A stretch of 64,000 nt of DNA. Origin: Proales similis (taxonomy: Eukaryota > Rotifera > Eurotatoria > Ploima > Proalidae). The notes under the pieces were generated by a model. The model did not search any database and was not told where the DNA came from. It saw only the letters and a list, made by a program, of their open reading frames with translations. The position numbers and the translations under genes were made by a program. Every line of letters starts with the position of its first letter. Position 1 is the stretch's first letter. Below are positions 9,048 to 21,004 of the stretch, piece by piece. The stretch spans positions 434,001 through 498,000 of the forward strand of contig JAGVRJ010000015.1 in the NCBI GenBank assembly GCA_019059635.1. The letters are read 5' to 3'.

Positions 9048-11672
9048 ATGGATCTGACTGCTTTTAAATTTAACGTTTTGGTGACTGTCTTTTTGCTCTG
9101 CTTGAATTGTCGAGTTTATCTGTCAAGCGTGATGGGTGCGCCAGCACACTCATCATACATAGCCGATTCTACCTCAGTGAAGGTAAATCGTGAGAGCGAT
9201 ATTCTCCGATGGCTGCAGTTCACCAGTCAAGTTGATAAAGTCCAGCTGGTTTCTGCCTGCGAGCATAACCTCTGGCTGCACACTCAGTCATCCAACAAGT
9301 CATCACTGTTCAGTTATGATGAAGAGAGTCAAGAAGTTATTGATCTAATCACTCGCAGTCATCTTGCAAGTTTTTCTATTGGCACCCTGTTCCCCAATCC
9401 AGTAAATCCATGCCATCTGTGGGCTCTGGATGCTTTGAACAAAAGCCTGGCTCTCGAATTAGTCGGTGAAAATCTAAAATATCACTGGCTACCATTTCGT
9501 GCCGGCAATCTGTTTTTTACCCGTGATTCAAGCACTCTCTACGCCGTCTCTGATGATTCAAAGCAAGTGAGTTGAGCCTTTATCCACGCTTTAACACTTC
9601 CAGGCTTTTCATTTTCTGTTCAAAACAAGTTCTGGATTACTCTGAATGCTGGACAGGACTGGAGCTTGATTGCTGATCAGCTAGATGATCTTCCCGTTTG
9701 GTAATGCTCTGCTTATGGCATTCATTTTTGTCGGTACCGCTTAATATAAATTTTCTTTTCTAAAAACCAGGATCAGAAACGACTGGCCTTCCTTTGTGTT
9801 TTTCAAACAATCCAAAACAAATGGACAAGCTGTTATCAAATTTAACGTGCGAAAGTTCCAAACTGAAAAAAATGCCAACGAGAGTAAGCAAGAGATTGCA
9901 GCCTTCGACCTGATCCAAAAGCTCCAAGTCCAAGACGATTTTCTCATTGTCCAAACTCTTGATTCTGTAAGCGTATTGCTCAATTCCTTTTTATAAAAAT
10001 TAAGTCTCATTGGCTTTGAAACGCTCAGGCCGAACAAGTCGAGCTGCATATATTTCGCAACGTACGACGTGTGTTTCGTAAGGTCAACTTTGTTCTTCCG
10101 AACTCAAATGGAAGAACTCTGGTCGACTTCGAACTCCTTCAAGTGGATCGAAAACGCATGCTCTTGAGCGTCAAGTACAATAGTGGCAGAGGCGCTATTT
10201 ATCGTGCCGAGTTAAGACATCCATTGGATTTTGAAGTTTTTTTGGATGAAATCCTAATTAACCAGAATGGAAGTCTTGAATTGAGGCAAATTAGTCAACA
10301 TAGTGATCTTTTCCTTGCCTTGACCAATCCATCAGAAGAACCATCGAACCGAATTCACCTGGTCTCCAAGGCTCCTCATTCGGATTTTGAAACTGTGGCT
10401 CTCATCAACCATGATGAATCAACGCCTGTCGGAAGTCTATTGAATCACATTGTTTACGTTGCTTCGGAAGACTCGTTCGCGGCACCCCAGCTGCCCCAAT
10501 TTATGGCTATGAATCTCAAACTCAACTTTTCAACGGACAGCACCCTGTCAACTTTTTCTGGCTCTGATCTTGTGCTGAAAGAAAGCCTTAAAGGAAACTA
10601 CTCGTTCGTTTACGACCAGTCGAATGATTTGCTTTTGGCTGCTTCTTTGGATCAGCCTATAAGCGAAATTTTCTATTCAACAGACAGAGGAGGCCATTGG
10701 AGCGAACTGGTGTTGAGCAGTACTTTTACTTCACCAAATTTAATGCTCATCAGCGAGTATGATTCGCTGGTACTTATGGCACAAGAAGCCTATACCAAAG
10801 AATTGAGCTTATTTACGATCGACACCAGAAAGCTCATAGAAAACGTCAACTCGTGCGAAGATGAATGCATCTCGTCAGTTCATGGAGGCAAAATTTGCTT
10901 GATGAAGGGATCCACTTGCCAGATATTAAGACAGTGCATTGATCACAAGGATCAGGCTGTCTGCTCACATGCTTCTGTAGATGGTGATGGCAATCGGGTG
11001 CAAGTGTTCGCAGCGTCGATCGGAGTCGACAGCTTCCGAATAAGCTACCAGTTGGACCAACTGGTTAGCAAACAGCCGATAAAAAGCCATCGAATAGAGA
11101 TAGTTGAGTTTGACTCCAAGTCACTGCTGGATCTTGGCTATGGCGAGTTCCAATTGGTCGATGTTAAACTTTACATGGATCCCGAGCAAACGGATTCCGG
11201 CAAACAAGTTGTGCGTAATTCAAGCGTCCTGCTCTCATCTAAGGGCCAAGTTAACATTCAAGACTTAAAACCGGGCGAAATTTATTTATGCCGGTTCTAT
11301 GTGCAGTTTTCCACGACCAACTTTTCATTGATCAGCGAGTCCATTCTCTTAAGAACAAAATCAGAGTTCGGCAAAAATTTTAATTTTTTCAGTTCATTGC
11401 CTCCCGTTGAGTACTTTGTTGTGGCTGCCGCTCTTCTAAGTCTAATTCTAGTGATGACAATCAAGAGATTTTATCGTTCAAATGCTTCGAAGCGCGAAGG
11501 CTACTTGCCATCAACGCGCCAAGGATCAATTATTAAAAGCGATTCAAGACAGAGAGCTCGCATTTATCAGAATATCAAGAACAAGAATAAAGGCTTTCGG
11601 CCGTTGAATGAGATCGTCAATGCCTCTGCGTTTCAGAGCAGTGAGACTCTCATTTCTCAGCTTGACGCCTAA
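9048..11672 (+). CDS. Sortilin/SorLA-like type I receptor: VPS10-like propeller, degenerate LDL-A module, FN3 domain
   Basis: Four exons (9048-9566, 9630-9700, 9771-9966, 10029-11672) join to 809 residues. The order is a signal peptide (about 1-30), a long beta-rich ectodomain with Asp-box blade motifs (LNAGQDW in exon 2, STDRGGHW at 479-486), a cysteine cluster at 538-574, a fibronectin-III-like domain (about 586-706, with LKPGEIYLCRFY), one membrane helix (about 720-740) and a 69-residue basic tail with YQNI, a possible YxxPhi sorting signal. The cysteine cluster ends C-x6-C-x5-C-x8-C, the spacing of the C-terminal half of an LDL-A repeat, but its acidic calcium ligands are mostly lost. Asp-box propeller plus LDL-A plus FN3 resembles a shrunken SorLA. 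Such receptors sort cargo between Golgi, endosome and surface. The call rests on motifs and is moderate. Confidence 0.55.
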
Positions 11673-12195
11673 ACTAAAGGAGCATCACGCCTGGTGGCTG
11701 TCCTTTAGCAAGCATCTCAACAACTAAACACCTCAATTATATTTTTAAACTCAATCTTGTTGCATTTTTCGTTCTTCGAGGGCAGAACCTTCAAGATCAT
11801 ATTCCGTAATTTGAATGCAAATGCTTATTCTTTTCTTAATTGAGGCTGGCTAGTTCTGTCTTGAGGATCATCGCCTTTTCATTTTAATCCTAGCTCGAAC
11901 TTGGTTTTGTTCAGCTAATAAATCTTTAAGATCTTTAACTTTCCCAGTTTCACTTTTTTTCTCTTTACAGTGGAATATAAGGTCTATTGATCAGAAATGA
12001 ATTAAAGAAGTCCAAATAAATTTTAAAGTTAAAATCTATTCTTCAAAATTTAATTAAAAACAAGCATGGCCAATAGAGGGGAATAGAAGCAGTAATGTTT
12101 TTTGATTGGTAGATTGATAATCGGAAACAATAAACAATAAACGGACGAAAATGATTGCATGCCTGATAGATGATAAAGAGGTGGTTGACGAAGAC
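11673..12195. other. Tail-to-tail intergenic gap, sortilin-like / CLUH
   Basis: AT-rich, with a plus-strand AATAAA at 11917-11922. It contains both 3' UTRs. No gene is seen. Confidence 0.45.
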
Positions 12196-15100
12196 TTATT
12201 GCAGATCGTCGTCTTGAGAATTGACCTTCATCTCAGAGCTGGCGCTCTGATTATTGCCTGGCGTTTCAACAGCTTTGTATTTGCTCAGCTCTTCTCGCAG
12301 CTTTTCTAAATCTTGCTCCGGTGGCGAGATGAAGATGATTCCGTTTAAGATGTTAAGCATAGCAAGCACGGTCTGCATGCTCGGCTGCTGGATTTGAATC
12401 GGAGGGAATGCGGTCTTTTCATATCCGCTCTTGTACAGTTCATTCATTTTCTTTTGCAATAACACAGCTTGCTCAGTCAAATGCTTGAGCACTTGGCCGC
12501 TCTCTTTGGTCCGATCGTGCTCTTCTCCAAGTACAAGTTTATAAATCTGATATGTCTCACGCTCGTTCATAAGTGCGGTTCGGAAATCGCCTTTACAAGA
12601 CTGCAGTCGGGCCAGTAAATGATATGAAAGTGCAGTCTTGAGACTCTTCGCTCCGAAATATTTCTTGTTCAAGTCAAGCGAGTTTTGTAGATATTTAATG
12701 GCGTAATCGTATTCGCCAGCTGCCTGTAGAATAAGGCCAAGATTGCTGTCGATTAAACTCATCTCCGGATGATCTTCACCGTAGTTCAGCAACAGGAGAT
12801 ATCGGGCCCGATACAGTAGTTTAAGAGAGCTTGCAACTTGTCCATTTGCAAAGCAGTACAATGCCAGATGCGAGTATTCAGTTATGTTTTGAGAGTGGTC
12901 GACGCCCATCAGCCGCTCGCACATCATCACCGCCTTTTGTTGTGTTTGCATTGCTTCTTGGTAGTCGCCCAGTATGTAGTTCAAACGAGCCAAGAGTCTG
13001 AGACACATTCCTATCTCTGGATGAAGGGCGCCGTAAACATTCGTAAGAAGGTTATAGGCCTCAGATATGAGTTCGAATCCTTCCTTGAGATATCCCTGCT
13101 GAATTTTGGTCTGACCGTTGGTGAAGAAGTTGTAAGCATCAGTGGCCTTGGTGGAGACATGCTTCACGATTGGATACATGTTTATTATGTCGTCGTCCTG
13201 GAAGACTTCCTTGTTCTTGCTTTCAAAATTGTATTCTCTCAGGACCAGCTGGACGCCGTTCTTCTGGCAGAATGAACGTAGCAAGCTTAGTTTTCGCAGT
13301 CCGAGATGCTCTAATGTCGCTTCTTCGTTATTTTCTACTTTGATCGAGTAGTCATACTGAGCTTGAGCTTCTTCTTCAATGTTCTTCCAAAGCTGTCGAC
13401 TCGTAAGCTGGCTCCACTCGTTGCCATTCTGGTCGCTGTTTCGGCTCTTACGCTGACTCTTTTTCTTTTTTTTTCCTGATTTTGAATCATCGCTCGAATT
13501 GCTTGCAGCAGCGACTGCGTTAGATTTAACCGAATTGCTCAGATAGCAATTTAGGAAATGAGATGTTGCTGCAGACAAGTTGGCCTGCGAGACAGACTGA
13601 AGATAAGTTCTAAAAACCCGCTTGCAACATCGGCTGACAAGCTCGTTTACAGCAATTGCCTGATAATTTTCTTCATTTAGAAGGGTAGCAAGCAATCTGG
13701 CAAAAAATGCATTATAACCTTTATGTGGCCAAGGGTCGGCTTGTCACTTATAACTCGAATAAGGTGTCCTAAATAGCGAATATTTATTCCACGCGCATGA
13801 ATCGCCTCACACAGGCTGACACCATCAGTTATAAAAACTGTATGCTCGAGTAGATCCTTGATCTAAATCAAATTTTAGATTAGTTTGATTGATTTTCGAT
13901 CGATCCAGAACGCTTTTAAGAGCTTCAACTTACGAAGTAAGGAACCTGAACTTTGACCAAAAACTCGCAGGCTTCACTCAGAAGCTTTCTATCGTTCGAG
14001 AGTGCTTCTGCCTGAAAAAGAGTTCGATTCAAATGAAAAAAAGCCAAGCATGTCTTGATGAGCGTCAATAGATCACCGAGTCGCTGAGCTGCACAACTGG
14101 TTGGCAAAGGTTAGGATTGAAGCGGACGTCGAACTCAGTGCTGCTCCAAGAATTCACTTGGCGGCATGCATTCTCAATTATCTTTGAGCTGTTCTCTTGC
14201 ACTAGTTGATTATTGGTGTAAAGTTTTTCAAATATTCTTCCGCTATCAAATTATTAACCTTCACTGCTGGTTAGCTCTTTCACAATCTTTTTGGCGTCTT
14301 CAATCTCGCTGCCATCTGCCGATTCCTTTTTTATTCGCGTTTAGCCAAGGCTTAAGTAAATGGCGCTTGTAGATGCTTACTTCAATCTCCTTCTTCTTTT
14401 TCTGGTTTAATTCTTGGACCTGGGTGGCGGCGTGTTTAACGAATTGAACATATTTGGTGCTTGATTAGGAAAATCATTGAACTTTTCAAAATATTCGTCA
14501 AACAAGCTAATATTTACTCGATAAAGGCATCGATAAGCTCCTGGCGGAGGGTACAGAGTTTGTGTCGGAATTTTTTAGGGAAATTGAATTTCCTCAGCTC
14601 CTCGCTAACGCTCTCACTTTCTGATAAATAAAAAATTCAAACCCAATGGTGAGGCTTAAGACGAGCAAATAGGTGACTTACCAGGTAAATAGTTGAGATC
14701 GGACGGGAACATTCGGAGTAAATCAAGGACATAATGTCGACTGTCATTTCCGACAATTCCCTTGCACTCGATCGGCGCGAATAGAGTCACTTCCTCTCCA
14801 TTGTCTAATCTTACTTGGTGAGGTCTCATTCGGAGGTGAGCTCCGACTTTCTTTAACTGGAGAACAAAAAAAGTTTTTTTGGTTCCGACTGATTGGCTTT
14901 TATGGCTCTTACCAGTTCGTTGTACTTTTCACTTATGGTACAAGTTTTGCCAAAATCGGTCGATCCGTGCACCACCGACTGATCTTGATCTTTGTCCAAA
15001 ATTCCTGGGATAATAGATTGAGCCGTGACTCGGTAGCCCTTGTAGTCAATCACCACAGTTCCAAGCGTGTACATTCCTTCCAAGTCTAGCAAATTGAGTG

Positions 15101-16469
15101 CCTTCACACCCTGAAGGTCGTTCACTGGAGCGACGTAGGCTGCGAAGTCGCCTCCAAACTCTTTGTAGTGATCTTTGACGTCGAAGCCCAGACTGAAGAA
15201 CATGTTGTTCCAAATAAACATTTGGATTTTGGGGTCTTCTCCTGGATTGATGGCCATTATATTGCTCTCAACAACAGCCATGGCGCCTCGAATTGCAGCG
15301 TTGACAAAGTCGCTGTGTACTTTGAACATTGCACGCTCGCGAATTAGCCTTTCGGGAAGAGTACTTCGAGGAAGCTCTTTTGTTGCTTGAATTTCCTCAT
15401 TCCAGTCGCGCGAGTGGCCTGGAATTTGATCCTCATGCCCAAGCTTGGCTGCATTTGCATCCTCAGCGCGGAACCAGTCAACTGTGTGCTCAAAGTCAGG
15501 AGAAAGCCAGCTGTAAACCGGGAAAGGCGTGCCAATACGTTCGAATGGATGCTTTTGGGTTCGCTTTTTTTGAATTTGGGCGAACTGCTTCTTGAAAGTT
15601 GGACTAAGGGTGTTCAACAGCTCAACCAATGAGTGATAAGTCTTGAATGAATTGTCTGGTTTGGGGTTAAACTCGTCGTCAGTGCTGAGATTAACAAAGA
15701 AGCCGCGAGTGCAGGCAGTGATGTGAAAACGTTTGTCTTCGGCCGTGATCACGTGCAAATAAAGGAGATCGCCCTTCATTTTACGCTTTCCAGGCGGAGG
15801 ATTCCAGCCACTCTGAGTAATTTGTTTCACCGAACTCGATTGCCCGTTTCTGTTGGCTTCCAAGTGAATTGGTACGATTGGAACTTCACCGCTATTGGGG
15901 AGTAAATAGTCTGGTGGAACTACACTATCCGCTTCTTGAACATTCGACTTGTTGCGCTTGTCGCTCAGTTCTCCATTTGTTATTTCGTTCAAGTAAGTGA
16001 GGGAGTTGCAGTTTACTGCATTAAAACAATCGATGGAATCCATTGAGTGAATGAGGTCGTTGATGTGACGCACATGCAAACGAGCTTCACGAACCGTATA
16101 TGGCTCCTCTACTAGCTTTACAATACTACCCTCCTGAAGACCCTCGATTGCTTTTAGCTCGCTGAAGTTATCCAGAGTGACCCCATCAAGTTGCAAGCTA
16201 AAGCAAGTTCGGTGGCAGGTTTCCTCTTTGTCCATGAGCATTTGGTGAATCTCTTGCACAAGCTCCATGCTAGTAACTTGAAGGTCGAATGCATCCAAGC
16301 CTGGCACCTGGATTTTAATCGAGAATGCACTATCTTGGATAAGAATCAACTCGTTCTCTTGCTTTTCACTCTCGGCGGCCTGTTCGTTCGGCTTGGTGTC
16401 ATTGTTGTTGTTATCGCTCAGAAGTTCGTTTTGCCTCTGGGGCACCTCGTTCCTCTCAACGTCGGTCAT
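12196..16469 (-). CDS. CLUH: Clustered mitochondria protein homolog (CLUH / clueless)
   Basis: The N-terminal exon (16469 to about 14930) codes a ubiquitin-like CLU-N domain and the start of the central CLU domain, with [18 protein letters not shown] and [13 protein letters not shown]. Small exons between about 14870 and 13710 continue it; one carries [19 protein letters not shown], a family hallmark. The last exon (about 13700-12196) holds the TPR array, with repeats such as [20 protein letters not shown] and [18 protein letters not shown], and a polar tail. CLU proteins bind mRNAs of nuclear-encoded mitochondrial proteins in the cytosol and keep mitochondria dispersed. Expected length is about 1,200 residues, as in the family. 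A Lys/Ser-rich insert precedes the TPR part. Start chosen at the first Met before the acidic N-tail. Confidence 0.95.
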
Positions 16470-17373
16470 TGTGTCCGATTAATCAGGTTCTCTGAATCTA
16501 ACTCAAATTCAACTCTTAATTATCTAAATAGAACCAGAGAGCAGGATGAAACGAGAGCATTCGAATGCGCCTGTTTCCTTTTTTTTGTTTGCGAATGACC
16601 ACGTGAGGGCCAATGATCAGCTTGTCCAGCAGCCTCACCGACGCTATCCGTTCGCATAATATACGCACAAGTTACTCGCGCGCTCGCTAATGCACAAACA
16701 CACTCAAATACACACAACCGTCCCTCTCTCACACATATGCACGAGCAACGCTTTTGCAAAGATTGTAAGAAAAGCGAAGCCAGTTTATAAATGCGAGCGG
16801 CAAGCTGCTTATGGAGGGCGCGCACGGCTTGCATCAATAGCAATGAATGTAAGAGCAAGTTAGACAAATAAGCGTGCTCGACTGTAAGCGGCAAAGCAGC
16901 AAAAAACAAAAACACCCCGCTCGATCTCTTTGTACATCTCTATTGAACCCTTGTGCTAACCACGCTTTTCAGCGACCGCGCTCATGTCGGCCCGCAAATT
17001 TTACTGCAACCCTGGCATTTAATTGAGTTCGAGTTCAGATTCCGATCTAGAGGGCATAAATCAATTATTTAAATGATCCGAGCTGCGGCCAGATTTCCGT
17101 CAGTTCGGACTGCTTTGGTTTCTCTAAATTTCCCTGTTCGAACAATGCCCATTCAAAATTTGTGTTTCTGTCAAATGACCGCAAATGTCTCTTGCAGACA
17201 AATCGAATGTCCGTCTATTTGTCGCATCTTTGTCCAAATCGCCTTGACTACCTTACTCGGCACATATAAGCGCATTTTTCTCGCGTTCATTTCATATGAT
17301 AGAATTCAAAATCAGTTCTCATGTCCAGATATCTGATCGGAAGCAAGTAATATTCAGCAAACAGTTATGGCTA
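16470..17373. promoter_or_regulatory. Divergent upstream region of CLUH (-) and the unknown gene (+)
   Basis: Roughly 900 bp between head-to-head genes. It includes CA-rich stretches near 16690-16740 and GC-richer DNA than the array that follows. A plus-strand open stretch at 17073-17336 has no recognisable product and is not called. Confidence 0.35.
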
Positions 17374-18723
17374 AGTTGAAACTAATCTGCTGGGTACTTT
17401 GGAAGATTTCAGTCAAAAGACGGAGCTCTCCGTCAGGGGGAATCCATTTCGCTCAATTCATCTACTTCGCCGGTTCGACCTTCGACAAGTCGAATCTTCA
17501 CAAACAGTAGAACTCAGCATATAGTGAACACCAAGCCCGAAGATAGTAGAAAAAGTTCGGCCAACGATGATCATGAAGACGATGAGCTTTTGTCCATTTG
17601 CGAACGACTCAAGCTTCTGAAGCAGGAACTGCATAATCGAGGAGTGAAATGGTCTTCACAAAAAATTAAAAACTCGCTGCCAAGTCGAGAGCAGAGCAGA
17701 TTGGAGTCAAGCAGATCTTCTGCTCAAAGCGAGTAAGAAGCTCATAACTACTTTGAGTTCACTATTGACCCAAAGTTTTATAAGCTCGTCGACTGAAGAT
17801 TCCAATCATGCAGTGAGTAGCACTGGTCTCGGATCCAGCAGCATCGATTCATCTCTAACTTCTGGCAACTCATCAGTGATAGAAAAGTCAAGCTACAAGC
17901 CTGAATTTATGAAGTATATTGAAGGTATCTAAACTTAGGCGCTGAGTGAATTCTGTCAATTTTATAACAGTTACCAACAGAAAAACGGATAACGAACGCC
18001 AAACATGCGGAAGAAGACATTCTTTACCAATGGCGCTTGCGTCGTAAAATAGAAGCTCGTCAACTGCCCAAAGAGCAAGCTCCGCTTTTGGCTTCCAACG
18101 AATCAAAACCCAACTCATCTAGCTCGGATCCAGCAGCTGTCGACCAAGAAAAATCGACTGCAAAACCAGCTCTGGTCACGTCAGAGACTCAAACTCAAGT
18201 GCTTGTCAACACCGGAATTCAGACAAGTATTGATTGTACCCAAAAAATTCAAGCCGAAAATAAAGTTTCGAAGAAAATTTCAAATGAAATGCCAATCCAA
18301 GATGTAAAAAATAAGCCGATTAAAATAAAAATATCGAAAGCAAACTTCGACCGAAGCGGAATGCAGATAATTGAGCCAAAACTCGAAGCAAAAAAAACAA
18401 ATGTGTCACCCAAATTTTCTATTCAAAGGCAACGAGCTGAGAGGGATAGTTGGAACGCAAATGATAGCTCAATACTGGCGAGTACAGAAAACCCCAATGA
18501 CTCTCTAGCGTGTTCTTCATTCACAACAGTCAGTTTTGGCCCAGTTGATACCACTAAACAGTCTGAACGAGCCAAAGTCGAACATGAAAGTGCTTTAAGT
18601 GTTCGAGAAATTCAGCCAAATATGCCAATCGAGTGGGAGGAAGCGCAAAGTTTTTACGAAACGGATGAGATATTGCAAATATTAATAAAAAAAGCCAAAT
18701 ATTTCGAAATGAAGCTCAGGTGA
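17374..18723 (+). CDS. Unrecognised Ser/Lys-rich, mostly disordered protein (start unresolved)
   Basis: The frame is open from about 17374, with exon 1 to 17732, exon 2 at 17776-17924 and exon 3 at 17981-18723; all joins keep frame. Exon 1 has no clear Met, so an upstream start exon is probably missing. The product is rich in Ser, Lys and Gln. It has one conserved-looking helical stretch, HAEEDILYQWRLRRKIEARQ, and a SETQTQVLVNTGIQTS stretch of repeated TQT type. The helical stretch reminds me of centrosome or cilium coiled-coil proteins such as PROSER3, but I cannot confirm this. A 151-bp piece of exon 3 (18307-18457) recurs at 21310-21460 behind a broken MBL gene. Confidence 0.5.
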
Positions 18724-18927
18724 ATACCGCTATCCCAAGAATTTCATAAAAATAGATTCAAATAATTAAATACTAAAGGCAAATAGATCAGCTCTTAGCC
18801 AGTGATTAGAGACATTGGTTAACTCCGGCCATTTTAAATACTTCTAAATGTTCTCTGCTTTTATTAGTTCAATAACTGTCTAGTTTTTCTTCAAATCATT
18901 ATCTCGAGATAAATAATTCAAAGATTT

Positions 18928-19110
18928 TAATGGAAATGAAAACATCTCTAGATCTTAAATGAGCTGGCATATAGCCCGGCTACTTTTTTTGTAAGTTGAA
19001 AACAATTGTAAGCAAAGTTGAAAAGAAAAACAGTCCTAACAAGAGAGTAAGCAATAAAATAGTGCCATTTTTTGAAGAGAAATCAGATTGAATAAATCGT
19101 AAAGGACTAA
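18928..19110 (-). pseudogene. Remnant 3' end of a third FMO gene
   Basis: Read on the minus strand, 19065-18980 codes a hydrophobic tail ending FNLQKK and a TAG, the same end as FMO1 at 21600-21517. The block 18928-19063 matches 21465-21600 with about 6 differences in 136 bp. Further upstream on the minus strand, 19104-19083 resembles an intron of FMO1 (near 22890-22910), so the stump seems to derive from a complete FMO gene with large internal deletions. No FAD or NADPH domain remains. It marks an older, longer FMO/MBL array. Confidence 0.55.
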
Positions 19111-19413
19111 TTTTCTCCACCTTAATTTATTAAGTTTAAGACACTTTCATAAGAAATTTTCCAATGCCATTTAATAGACTAATCCTAAAGCTACATATTA
19201 ACAAACTGAATATTGCTTTCTAACTAAAAGTTGAAATACTAAATGAGGAACTTTTCATCCGAATATTCATGTTTAAACAAAATTTAAATTGCACTGCCAT
19301 CATATGAACTCCATTTCTTTAAATGAACATAATATACTTAGATTCAGTTTTTTTCGCTGAGTTTTCCAGTGCCAGAAAAAATATTTTCATTTGAGTCATT
19401 CAAAAAAAAAAGG

Positions 19414-19433
19414 AAAATTTCGCTATGTCATAA
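19414..19433 (+). promoter_or_regulatory. Shared upstream element of MBL genes, copy 1
   Basis: The core AAATTTCGCTATGTCATAA lies about 110 bp before the MBL-A1 start. A near-identical core precedes both MBL-B copies. It is missing upstream of MBL-A2. Function unknown. Confidence 0.35.
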
Positions 19434-19473
19434 GAGATTGCTCATTTTCATGCTAAAAATGCATCGTCAACCT

Positions 19474-19486
19474 CACATATTTAAGG
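19474..19486 (+). promoter_or_regulatory. Possible TATA-type element of MBL-A1
   Basis: CACATATTTAAGG, about 58 nt before the ATG. MBL-A2 has CACATATATAAGG in the same place, although the surrounding upstream DNA differs. Confidence 0.4.
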
Positions 19487-19543
19487 AGATGGTAAATTAG
19501 AACAAAACGAGCCTAGTTGATACTAGTATAAAAAAAAAATAAG

Positions 19544-20446
19544 ATGTTTTTCAATTATTCGATTGCTATTCTAACCTGCATCTCGGCCCTTGTATTGGCC
19601 CATCCTGGGACCAAAGGAAAAAGAGAAACAGTTAAATTCGAAAATTCGACGGTTATTAGAATCAATGAAAAATGTCTGAAAATTCACGTATTCCAACCGG
19701 AACCTTACATCGCTTCGAGCAACTTGATCGAACTTAAAAGAAGCTTGGTAATTTTTGACTCGCAGCCTTCGGAAGAAACGACAGCCAGTCTGCTTCGATA
19801 TATTGATACACTAAACAAGCCTGTTTCACGAATTATCCTTTCTCACTATCACTTTGACCATTGGATTGGTCTGCTCGGGCTAAAACAAGCCTTCCCGGAT
19901 GCGCCGATTTTTGCTTTGCAAGGAACCATAAATAAAATACGAGATTTTTATGTGGAAGGCCCTGAAAATCCCTTCAAAGCTGCAGCGAAACAACTATATC
20001 CGATTCTCACGCCAATTCGTCCGAGCCGGGAGTTTATAGAAGGAGTCTACATGGAGTTCCGAGAAATACTTAACACTGAAAATCCCAACACCCTTATGAC
20101 CGTGATTCCAAAACAGCAGGTTATGATAACTGCTGACATGCTTGCGAAAAATCGTCATATGTTCGTGGCGGAGGCAGAAAACTTGAACATTTGGATAGCA
20201 GTTCTGCGCAGTTTTCAGCAAAGACTTCCTTTTCGCAATATTCTCCCGAGTCATGGAGAACCAATGGATCAAAGGGATTACAAATCGAATATTGAGTATC
20301 TAGAATATGTAAGAGATTTGTTGGCAACCAATCCTACCGCCGAGCAATATGCTAGCAGCCTCCTTGCTCGTTTCCCAAGCCATGAAGCGCAAGTTCTTAT
20401 AAATTGCCGGTTTCGCCAACCTGCTTGCCTCTACGGTGACTTTTAA
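19544..20446 (+). CDS. Secreted metallo-beta-lactamase-fold hydrolase (MBL-A1)
   Basis: An intronless 300-residue protein with an N-terminal signal peptide (about 1-20). It carries the MBL signature HYHFDH at 101-106. Later candidate ligands are D198 in MITAD, H205 in NRHMF and H237 in LPSHG. The C-terminal part looks like the bacterial and fungal MBL hydrolases that have a Gly-Asp...His...Ala-Glu block after the core. The third His of the classic site (H196 in beta-lactamase numbering) is not evident. The substrate is unknown; related enzymes hydrolyse lactones, esters or thioesters. Two Cys near the end (288, 295) could form a disulfide. Residues from 67 to about 271 are encoded by DNA identical to MBL-A2, while both ends differ. 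Lack of introns and bacterial-like affinity make horizontal origin plausible but unproven. Confidence 0.8.
   Translation: MFFNYSIAILTCISALVLAHPGTKGKRETVKFENSTVIRINEKCLKIHVFQPEPYIASSNLIELKRSLVIFDSQPSEETTASLLRYIDTLNKPVSRIILSHYHFDHWIGLLGLKQAFPDAPIFALQGTINKIRDFYVEGPENPFKAAAKQLYPILTPIRPSREFIEGVYMEFREILNTENPNTLMTVIPKQQVMITADMLAKNRHMFVAEAENLNIWIAVLRSFQQRLPFRNILPSHGEPMDQRDYKSNIEYLEYVRDLLATNPTAEQYASSLLARFPSHEAQVLINCRFRQPACLYGDF
19742..20358 (+). repeat. 617-bp block identical to 24751-25367 (MBL-A1 / MBL-A2)
   Basis: The inner two thirds of the two MBL-A genes show no difference that I could find. The sequence on both sides, coding and non-coding, is clearly diverged. Sharp borders inside the coding frame point to gene conversion. 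Confidence 0.85.
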
Positions 20447-20915
20447 TTTCTCACTAAAAAGTGTGCTTTTCATCATTATTCGGATTTGAAATATTTTCAT
20501 CTTCGCTGAATAGCTAAAAGATCTAAAATCAAACAAAAGATATCAAGCTTTATTTTCGGTCGAAATTGCAGGCGAGAATATTATTCATTCAAGATATTTA
20601 CTATAACTAAGTAGTTTTTTGCTTTCAAATAATTAAAAATTCTTTAAAAATTCTTTCCCCATTTAAGGTAAACTCCTAAAAGTTCGTTTAAACACACCTG
20701 AAGAATGCTCACCATTTGAAAGGTGAACAAAATAAGAATTCCTGGCATCCGAATAATTATGATTCAATAAAACTTTAACTGCAATGTTCTCCTCTGAAAC
20801 GGGCCCTCTAGTTTTGATTGAAATTCATTAAGTTAGATTTAAGTTTTTTTCAACGAGATTTTTAAAGGGATCAAATAAGAATATTTTCTATTGCGTGTCA
20901 ATGTCAAACAAAGAT
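20447..20915. other. Spacer between MBL-A1 and the truncated MBL-B1
   Basis: AT-rich, diverged relative of 25456-25831 (upstream of MBL-B2) with many small indels. No gene is seen. Confidence 0.5.
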
Positions 20916-20934
20916 AAATTTCGCTGTGTCATAA
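20916..20934 (+). promoter_or_regulatory. Shared upstream element of MBL genes, copy 2
   Basis: AAATTTCGCTGTGTCATAA, about 85 bp before the MBL-B1 ATG. It also marks the left edge of the near-identical block shared with MBL-B2. Confidence 0.35.
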
Positions 20935-21004
20935 AGCAATATTTAACTGATGGATTTTAGCTGTTCATTTCCTAAAATACAGTTTCTGATTAAAAAAACT
21001 AAAC

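Larger units (their letters stand above)
18724..19543. other. AT-rich spacer carrying an FMO remnant and the upstream region of MBL-A1
   Basis: The first 200 bp show nothing. From 18928 to about 19110 there is an FMO 3'-end remnant (separate entry). From about 19190 the DNA is distantly related to the upstream regions of the two MBL-B copies. Confidence 0.5.

Noticed and set aside
13065-13085. GTTCGAATCC, resembling a tRNA B box
   Set aside because: Inside CLUH TPR coding sequence, with no A box or cloverleaf around it.
17073-17336. Open plus-strand frame of 87 residues upstream of the unknown gene
   Set aside because: No motif; lies in the divergent promoter region and cannot be joined in frame to the following exons with good splice sites.
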